From Ptychodera flava (Eukaryota > Hemichordata > Enteropneusta > Ptychoderidae): DNA of 64,000 bases. Positions within the stretch are counted from its first letter, which is position 1. Every line of letters starts with the position of its first letter. The notes under the pieces were generated by a model. That model did no database searches. It saw nothing but the letters and a program-made list of their open reading frames with translations, and had not been told where the DNA came from. The translations under genes were made by a program, and so were the position numbers. The stretch covers positions 33,431,541-33,495,540 of the forward strand of contig NC_091931.1 in NCBI RefSeq assembly GCF_041260155.1. Direction: 5' to 3'. Shown one piece after another: positions 55,997-64,000 of the stretch.

Positions 55997-57305
55997 GATC
56001 ATACACCTGACTTTTATTACCGCCGCCTGTCATATGAGAGAGACAGTACTTTTAAAAAGTAGAATTACTTATTTGTAAAACAACCGTTCGGATGTTTTGG
56101 GATGTTTTTGCACTATGAAGCAATGTGGTAATGGCAGCGTCGTATTTTCCACACTCGTACAAACAAAGCCCGAAATTAATGTTAGGAAATATTGGGCCCA
56201 ATGTTTTCTCCTTGTGCGACCAGAGTACGATCACCATGACAATAAATATTCGTATTTAACGGACACTTATATCAGTACGATCAGTTTACCTATAAACTTT
56301 AATCTTGGCCTATGACTTCATTTTTGTAAACTATTAAACATTATAACACCTTAGGCCTAAGCTTCACAACACGAGTCTGTAGCCAATACACCAAACATTC
56401 GGATTTTGATTGTAATTTAGCTTAAAAAAATCACTGTATGCCTCCTCAATATCTAACGCCCCGTGTACATCTCTACAGCAGCAGAGACCGTGTTCAAATC
56501 TGTAACATGGAGATTTTACGGATCTCAGTTACTACCATACTATAAAGGCCTCACTGAACATTCCAGTACTCTTGATTATACCGTATACATGGCGAATTAT
56601 TAGAACAACAAACTTTTTGTTTAGTGAACTCATTTCAATGTTGACGAGTTTACCTTGCGTACGTATACGTGCCTGGCTGTCTCTGGGCCAGCAGGATGAC
56701 ACACCCCGTCCATATGCCCTCGCCACCTGCCATGCAGCTGCTCGGTTGTTGTTGATTTTTGCGTAGGTTTGTTGATCGAGCAGAAAAATCTCTGGCTCGC
56801 GCCTCCGGCCACCAAGAGTTGCCATCGAGTGGTCGAGATCAGCTCACCGTTCCAGCGGTCACTTCATGACCTCCACTTGACCCAGAATAGTACCTCAACA
56901 ATTTTGAACATCGCTGGATAGGAAACTTAAATCAAACACTGAATAAAAACAACTCTCGACGCACAGTTCAAGTAGGATGGAGAAGTGAAACTCCGCTCGA
57001 AGAAGGACTTATCATTTCACGAACAGAAATACCCGAAACGAGGCATCACATCAAAATTTCACGCTGTCACTTGATGACAACGTAATGGCAAAAATAGCTC
57101 AACAAAAGTCCAGAAATTCGGACATTGGTCAGTTTAATTAATGAATCACTTCAGGGTATGCGCACTTCGGTCTTGTTACAACAGTACCAGGGGTTAAAAC
57201 AAAGAAAACGATCACACAGTGTACCCCGCAATACGTAAATATTCCCTCCTCTGCATAAGGAGAGAATATCTTAGTTTGTTTTCGTGTAGACTGGTCTGAG
57301 CGAAA

Positions 57306-57422
57306 ATGGCAGGGGCATTTGCGTATTGTATCGTGTCAAGTGTTATTGGAGTGTTGTTGTTCGGTGGAGGAATCGGACTCATACCGCTTTTTCACAAGAT
57401 TGTCCACGATATGGTCGTTGAG
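57306..57422 (+). CDS. Copy 2 exon 1
   Basis: 39 codons, identical in nucleotide sequence to copy 1 exon 1; donor gtaagt. Confidence 0.93.
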
Positions 57423-59599
57423 GTAAGTTCTGCCAATGTGTGTCTCAGTCCTGCAACGACAAATCCCATAGGAAAGAACTGCGAACTACAGCGTGTGAAG
57501 TTTAAATTGTACTTATAATGGTGTACTTCGAAAAGTTGGTTTGTAAAAAGCGTATTTGCTTGAAAAATATGTTTGCAAGTATAAAATTCGTGCTTCAGAT
57601 TCACGCATTTGATAGAAACGTACAGCTTCAAATTCATCAACACCCGGATTCCACCTGTGCACGGTGTAAGTTGCTATGAGCCAGGGGCCAGAACCTGCAC
57701 CGTGACACCACAAACAAAGCAATTATTTCTCAAATCGGAATCTTGTACACTGAGTACATTATTAACTTCAGGATAACGATTGAGATCGTCTTTCAATGAA
57801 TTTATGGATCATAAAATGACGAATACACGTGAGGAGAGAGTGGGAACGAACAGTTCGACAGAAAAGAATTTGGTGGCCGCCAAATGATGCATTCTGATGT
57901 GTACTCGTCCCACAAGTACTCTGGCCAATCATCAGCAAGGTTACAAGTTTTGTACTAAAGACACAGGTGTTTCATTTTGCATTATTTATGTCGTCGGTCT
58001 TCTTACGTCAAGGCGCGTTTACCTATAGTCTTCCCAAAAGTATTTTGAAACACGCTCGTCAAAACCCGACGACATTCTGTACATGACGCAATGAACACGT
58101 GACTGATCACAAGTGAATTTAAAGCCCCGTTAACTTTAACCGTTGATGTATTTTCAAGTACATTTGATGTGTACATTGTGAAATACAGTTTTTGTTCCAA
58201 TACCTGCAGCATATCGCCAACTGTCAATTCGTCAATATAGTATGCATGTCTGCAATGACCAATTTCTATTGGTTATTGTTGACAAGTCCGGACTACAAAT
58301 AATTTGTCAACAACAGCATCGCGTATAATTGCGTATAATGAATTGACGTACAGACTGAGAATTTGTTTTATAGAACGAATGTAATAAAAATGATATCTAG
58401 TGTTACAGCTTTTCTGTTTTCACTGGTACACACACCCGTGTAGATATCTCTGCAAGGCAAACAATGTTCTCTCGGGTATGTAGCTCTGTAAACACGTAGA
58501 CGAACAGAAATGTACGTTGAAATGACGGGATGCCGTTTGGACGTTGTTTGGTGAGGGCTTGTTCAGAAATAATCTGTCACTCAAAAATGTATTTTTTCAA
58601 ACATCCGGTGTCTGTTCATAACGAGTTTAATAAACTGTTATGGGATAATTTTAGTGTTTAACCTAATTTGGGATAATTGGGTTGTAAATTAATGCCGGTT
58701 TAATCTACAAATGTAAGCTTATATGTTTTTCTTTTTTAGTTTGTTTTTATGAGTCACTTGTAATATTGCAACAGTAAGCTATAGAATACCTAAACCTTTT
58801 AAGAAATTTGAAAAATAAGATCATCTAATTATCCAAAATTATTTCCAATCGTGATTGTAATAGAATAATTTGTATCAGCCGTTGGATGGCAGTCTTTCTT
58901 GCGTGGTAATAACGCAAACAAACGTTTCCCCCATACGTTCAGACTTAAAGGGCATGTACCCGAAAACGGAAACGTTGATGGTCGTGATTAAAATCTAACC
59001 CCGAAGTTTCGGTTTGTTGTGAACTAATACACGTGGGCTGAATCATAGTTGCACCAGTTACTTCCCTGAGAGTGGCAGAATTGACGAATAGATTTTCCAT
59101 GGGAAACAAACACGACAGCAAATCATAAGAGAACAAACAATATTTGAACAGGGTAACGTATTCCCCCAAAGAAAAAATAATGATAAAACTAAAACCACTT
59201 TTGTTTCACATGTACAAAGCTTGCAAAGTTACAGAACGGGCCAAAAAAGAGTGGAATGTGAAGTAGAAGTAAACTTAGTCATAGAAACCGGTCATTCTCA
59301 AACCTTACTTTCTGGCGGATGAAATCTCTCCGCCAGTACAGCCTTAATCGTATTCGATCGGAGTTGGAATGGCACTTGTTTTTGTTTTGAACAGTTACAT
59401 GACGTGGTGTTTGACCCATCTGCCTGCGTTGGACCTTGTGCCACCACAAATACAAACAATTGAGATCTTTATCTTACTCTATATTTGTTATCATGCGACA
59501 ACGGTCGCAGAGAAACCACGCTCGAGATACCTGTCAGAGGCGAAACACAGTGCGCTTGTTTTGAAGAGGCGAAGTGCAATCATTAAGATTGTTTTTCTG

Positions 59600-59643
<44 letters not shown>

Positions 59644-62600
59644 GAAAAATCAGTTTTTATTGTGCTGGATAGAATACATGTAACCATCGGTCGTCATCAA
59701 TGGCCTCAGCATGCATGGATGTGCGACATAGATATTTCGATGACGTGTTCGTAATTTCTGTTCTTGCGCGTCGTGACCCGTATACCGAACGTTGTACCCA
59801 CGGGTTTTGTTTATGAAAGTTTGCCACTCATCGAAAGCATGATTTGCCCGCAACAGAAGTCAAAGGATGATATCATTTGCAAAGGCAAATTATGCAAAAA
59901 AATGCAATATCTTGCAAATGCAGTACATTTGAATTGAAATCGAAAAGAAATATCCCAACAAACGCTCAGTAAATTTATTGATGGTTATATTTTATATATG
60001 TTCAGGTATTAACTGAAAATTAATGAAAAATTAATTTAAAATATTAGAAAAGGTGACAGTGAATATAAAGTTTTCTAAAAATAATCTCAATATTACGAAC
60101 TGTAGTCGAATTATCATACGGACAACACATGGTACAGGTGATGATACAAACGTTCTTTTATAACTGTTGAACATCATAATCAGCGAATCAGATTTATCAT
60201 CGCTTCGTCAAAATTACTGCCAAATATGTTTGACCTAGCTTTACAAGATGGCTACTAGCACAGGTGCTCGATATCGAGAAGTCGAGCACCAATATTATTT
60301 ATCATAACACGCTACATGCTTATTCCCCTTCGTGATTCGCCAGAACACGTCACGTGACGAGAAAGTAGATGCTTACTTGTTCCTACTGGTTCGCAAAAAG
60401 TGACGTCAAAGAGCGTATTGTGGGCGTTGACAGGGACAAAATAGTAACTTGACAGTATGCGAACATTTTATCACAGTCAGAGAACCGTCTGTTATAATTT
60501 GTCACACAAGCAAGTGATAAAGACAGCGAATTTATCACTTTAATCTGCTTTTTCGTTCCCCCAGCAACTTGTGATCGATGAGTCATCGATGACTTACGAC
60601 GACTGGGTGTCCCCGGGTGCAACGATATACATGCAGTTCTGGTTCTTTGATTTGGTAAACCCCGTGGAGGTCATGAGTGGCCACCTCCCGTATTTTGCAG
60701 AAAGGGGACCGTACACATATCGGTAAGTTGTAGATCAAAAGTCTATGTATATATGCACTAGTTATTACAAGCAATATTCATCTAGAAGTTATGATCAATA
60801 AATGTCATATATTAAACATTTATTGTACAAGCCTTACCTGTGTCGTGTGTGCGTCCATTACGCAACCCCAAAACCATGTTATTACTTTACCCTCGCCATC
60901 TCTGTATAGTAATTCAAAATAGCATTTCAAAGAAAATGGTTCATATATAAGTTGATTACCCTCCCTCAGACCCTTCATTAGTATGTTCTACTAATCATCC
61001 ATGAAGGGGGGGGGGGCTTAACGCTCAGCCCTGACCAAGTAACTCTTCAGCAGCTCATAGGTATAGACGGACCTCATGAGCTGGTAAAGAGTTACATTGT
61101 CGGGGCGATAAGCCTCATGGTTGGTGATCCCCGGGATGGCGATGCCGTCCAAACCATATACCACAGTAAAACCTCGAGCTACATCACTGTAGCTACCTTC
61201 AACATCACACAAAATCGCAGAGGTTTCGGTGCAGTAATATTATGACAAGCTTTAACATCCCTCTTCCATGCAACCCATTATCACCACGACAGGCGCACAT
61301 TTACTACAACTCTCATGTTTTGCTCGTATAGAGAACACAGAGAGAAGCAAAACATAACCTGGAACAATAACGGCACAGTGTCTTATAGAAATAAAATGAC
61401 TTACATATTCGATCCTTCGATGTCAGTCGGCACTGAGGATGACGTGTTCACCACGATTAATATTCCATTGCTGGTAAGAGAATTGTTTATTCCGTGCACT
61501 TGAACTTCATGACTGGTTATCACCAGAAATTCATAAACTACACTTTCAGGCTAAGATAAATTTACAGGCAGTTGGGTTTACGAATTTCAGTATTTGTTGA
61601 AATGGTGTCACAGCATAACGATTTTTCATCTAATTTCCCCCTAAATGAATTCATGACAACATCCGATTCGTTATCTGGGATATTTTGTTTAACCTATTTC
61701 GCTAGATTCAAATGGATCGAGCACTCGTTTTCCGTCGTCAAGAGATTACTGTACACAGTAAAGGATGACATCTACTATTGGATCTGAAAAATGAGACTGT
61801 CTAGTAATTCATTTTTCCCTCTGTAAATTATAATAGTCCTTATTCTTATCTATTATGCAGACAATAACCACATTTCTTGAATATTCACCAAACATTGTGA
61901 AGTGGCTGGCCGACCTTTTAAGTCGAATAGTTGGAGAAGATCTATTCATTGAGCGATCGGTGAAGGAATTGCTGTGGGGTTATGAAGATCCAATCTTTAG
62001 TTTTATACACGCTATTACGGGAGACGCGTTTCTTCCAAGTGGGGACTTTGGACTATTCATGGATGTAAGTGGTATAATTTTACCCGATATGTGCATTGGA
62101 ATGTGTGTTTATATGTCCCTGTCCAAACTATGTATGTATGTGTGTATGTGTGTATGTGTGTGTGTGTGTGTGTATGTATGTCTGTATGTCTGTATGTATG
62201 TATGTATGTATGTATGTATGTATGTATGTATGTATGTATGTATGTATGTATGTATGTATGTATGTATGTATGTATGTATGTATAATACAGTCTAGCTTCG
62301 CTATAGACATTTCAGTTTTTACTTGCAGTGAACGCACGGGATAACAAACTTTCTGAGTGCACAGTCCATTAAAAAATAACAAGTAAGATAAGAAAAGTTC
62401 CCGAAGCTGCCTTGTTGAATACCTAAGGCAAACACTGATAATATTCTGGTGTCAAACCAATAGGCCATCCAAACACGGGCATGTAAGAACCAGTGACATT
62501 TCCGTAAAAGGCGTAGGAGTTAAAATGAGAAGTAAAAGCTGTCTGAAGGTATTTTTGCGTGATTTGAGATGTGATCTTTATCAATCGCAAAAATGTTTCC

Positions 62601-64000
62601 GTTAACACTTCTCCAGGAAACAGATATGTCCAGTAGCTGTTATATTCAATGGGATGCGACACATAAAAAATACCAAAACACAAAGAACACAATTTTGCAA
62701 AATTACGCGTGGTTTTTAATATCGCGCAAAAAAAACTAGTGTCGGTGGTTCTCCTCTTGTCTGTGAATAGACTAGGTAGGGTTACCCGACAAACCCATAA
62801 TTTTTCATTTGGCCTTAGTCTTTCTACTGCACCTGTAAAACAGCTTAACCTTGAAATAGCTTCCACTATTTTGCCACCATTGGGTAATCGGGTTGTTTGC
62901 AGTGTACTCGAATGGAAGTGAGGCAATGTAAAGTACTAGCATTTTTATAAAACGTTCTTTGCACATTGCTCGATCTGGAACATATCCAAGTTTTACCTTG
63001 CTCACAATGTTCTGACTGACGTGAGCGGTAAACAAGGGTACTCTGTGTTTAATTATGAGTAAAGCTACACGGACAAGACATATCGTTGTGTTGATCTTTT
63101 CGTAAGAAAACAAAGACAAAGTATCGGTTCTGAACGGAAGTATTTACTGAATACACGGGTCGGCCAAATTACCCAGTATGCTGTCGGGTATTGTTCACAT
63201 TATAGTGTGTCTGCCCACAAAATATATATCTATCTATCTATCCATTCATATCAGTATATACAAGTCTATGCTGTCTTATCTATACACGTGTCGGTGTATA
63301 CGTCTGTTTCTATTCGCATATTCCTTCTCTAAAAGTAAACGTCCGCAAGTCCCCCATGAAGTTATGCTTATTCTTATCATGTGTATTGGTATTATTGAAC
63401 GTAAATAGCTTTAGGCCTACATCAACATCACTGGACTACTCTGACTGTATCCAACAATCTGTCTGATGTGACTGTGTCCAATATCTGCCCGATATGATTA
63501 CAGAAAAATAATTCCGATGATGGTGTGTACACGGTTTACACCGGGGAACATGACATCGACAAACTTAACAGCATTGAAAACTGGAACGGTAGACCCAACC
63601 TGACGTGGTGGACAACTGATGAAGCTAACATGATCAATGGGACAGGTAAACATCAGTTGTGACTCAAACATCCCAGTGTTCGTTTAAGAGTGTATACATT
63701 TGTCCTACAGGTGTTGAGAGTGCGTTGGCAGTATTGCGGTGGGCTTGTCTACATTCTGTTGCAATCATGGATACATAGATATCACAAATTGCCAGAGAAA
63801 GGACAGACGGACATGGAATCGGTAGAATCATTGCGCATGTGCAATTTTTGACTGTGTTTCTCTGGGATCTGTGGGCGAAATGACAGAGAACGGAAAGCAG
63901 AACCTTGTACTTCTTATAATTCAAAATTTCGCCTTCGAAATTTTATACTTCTCAGTTCAGAACTGTCTTTCTAAACTTCAAGATCAATTGTATGTTGTCA
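57306..64000 (+). CDS. LIMP-2/SCARB2-like class B scavenger receptor, tandem copy 2, 3'-partial (exons 1-5)
   Basis: A recent duplicate of the gene at 32333. Visible exons: 57306-57422, 60565-60722, 61332-61473, 61861-62064, 63504-63645. They have the same phases and no frameshift or stop, and encode 254 residues plus a split codon; the remaining seven exons lie right of the window. By eye about 8 amino-acid changes separate the copies: none in exons 1 and 3, three in exon 2, four in exon 4, one in exon 5. Introns are shorter because MITEs and satellite expansion are missing. Intron 1 carries a perfect CLEAR palindrome. Presumed role as for copy 1. Confidence 0.94.
59603..59642 (+). repeat. 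(TTA)n microsatellite, copy 2
   Basis: Counterpart of the run at 35283 in copy 1. Confidence 0.95.
60349..60358. promoter_or_regulatory. Perfect CLEAR palindrome in intron 1, copy 2
   Basis: GTCACGTGAC, the TFEB consensus for lysosomal genes, 206 bp upstream of exon 2 and 43 bp left of a conserved CRE. Copy 1 has one changed base. Confidence 0.5.
60401..60408. promoter_or_regulatory. CRE palindrome upstream of exon 2, copy 2
   Basis: TGACGTCA, identical to the site at 36077 in copy 1. Confidence 0.4.
60565..60722 (+). CDS. Copy 2 exon 2
   Basis: 158 bp; SSMTYDDWVSPG, FFDLVNPVEVMSG, ERGPYTYR. About seven nucleotide changes from copy 1. Confidence 0.95.
61018..61245 (-). pseudogene. Open antisense frame of unknown family in intron 2, copy 2
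   Basis: About 70 codons on the minus strand without ATG context, ending in a stop at the left. It reads CDVEGSYSDV, FTVVYGLDGIAIPGITNH and VYTYELLKSYLVRAE. The composition looks like a real protein exon rather than chance. Copy 1 holds a broken version. Either an exon of a nested gene or a fragment of a retrocopy or element; function unknown. Confidence 0.45.
61332..61473 (+). CDS. Copy 2 exon 3
   Basis: 142 bp; NITWNNNGTVSY, SMSVGTEDD. Two synonymous changes from copy 1. Confidence 0.95.
61861..62064 (+). CDS. Copy 2 exon 4
   Basis: 68 codons; WLADLLSRIVGEDLF, LLWGYEDP, FIHAITGDAF. Four replacements relative to copy 1 in the predicted ligand-binding apical helices. Confidence 0.95.
62131..62281 (+). 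repeat. (TATG)n microsatellite, copy 2
   Basis: About 150 bp of TATG/TGTG repeat in intron 4; no CATG blocks, unlike copy 1. Confidence 0.96.
62423..62926 (-). pseudogene. Antisense 167-codon open frame of unknown family in intron 4, copy 2
   Basis: Open from ATG at 62926 to TAG at 62423. The distal part (YNSYWTYLFPGEVL, ITQKYLQTAF, GNVTGSYMPVFGWPIGL) looks like genuine protein. Copy 1 (38423-38957) has indels of about -5, -1, +2 and +8 that break it. No family recognised. With 61018-61245 it may represent two exons of one nested minus-strand gene or relic. Confidence 0.4.
63504..63645 (+). CDS. Copy 2 exon 5
   Basis: 142 bp; NNSDDGVYTVYTGEHDID, NLTWWTTDEANMINGT. One V/L change that keeps the glycosylation sequon. 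Phase 1 donor. Confidence 0.94.

Larger units (their letters stand above)
55997..64000 (+). repeat. Tandem segmental duplication, unit 2 (cut by window end)
   Basis: Matches 30471 to about 40630 of unit 1, including introns. It lacks the three MITEs, the expanded TATG satellite and the long GA tract of unit 1. Exonic divergence by eye is about 23 changes in 763 coding bases. Confidence 0.85.

Overview
The window is eukaryotic nuclear DNA: long GT-AG introns, AT-rich intergenic sequence, many microsatellites and miniature inverted-repeat transposons, and no operon logic. The proteins (an ADA2/ADGF adenosine deaminase and LIMP-2-type CD36-family receptors with vertebrate-like exon phases) point to an animal, most likely a marine invertebrate deuterostome such as a hemichordate, amphioxus or echinoderm. 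The species is not determined.

Layout. (1) 1032-9698, + strand: the last seven coding exons of a secreted-type adenosine deaminase (ADA2/ADGF/CECR1 family); its 5' exons lie left of the window. It has a GC-AG intron, two changed active-site positions and a Ser/Thr/Pro stalk with a hydrophobic C-terminal tail. (2) 9720-15030: intergenic DNA with a 1.1 kb TAA-flanked inverted-repeat element full of tandem GC-rich units. (3) 28491-15031, - strand: a complete 12-exon, 499-residue class B scavenger receptor closest to LIMP-2/SCARB2, with a C-terminal acidic dileucine lysosomal sorting signal. (4) 28492-32332: the head-to-head interval between that gene and its paralogue. (5) 32333-49632, + strand: a second complete 12-exon receptor gene (519 residues), whose last exon lies about 5 kb downstream behind a 3.8 kb transposon-like insertion. 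(6) 49633-57305: intergenic DNA with a 821 bp TTAA-flanked element, a CpG-rich block of compact reading frames of unknown origin, and minisatellites. (7) 57306 to the window edge, + strand: a third receptor gene, a recent tandem copy of the second (exons 1-5 visible). The duplicated unit starts at 30471 and again at 55997, so the repeat length is about 25.5 kb.

The two tandem copies are a natural experiment. Three short transposons (Harbinger-like, mariner-like and hAT-like) sit in copy 1 while the clean empty site is present in copy 2. Exon 1 is identical between copies, and the amino-acid changes cluster in exons 2 and 4. Palindromic TFEB/MITF-type sites (CLEAR/M-box, TCACGTGA) occur near or inside the receptor genes, and each tandem copy keeps a perfect site that the other has lost. 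Antisense reading frames of unknown family lie in introns of copy 2 and are broken in copy 1.

Functionally the neighbourhood looks lysosomal/endocytic plus extracellular purine handling: an ecto-type adenosine deaminase beside a small cluster of lysosome-directed lipid/enzyme receptors. No tRNA, rRNA or CRISPR was found.
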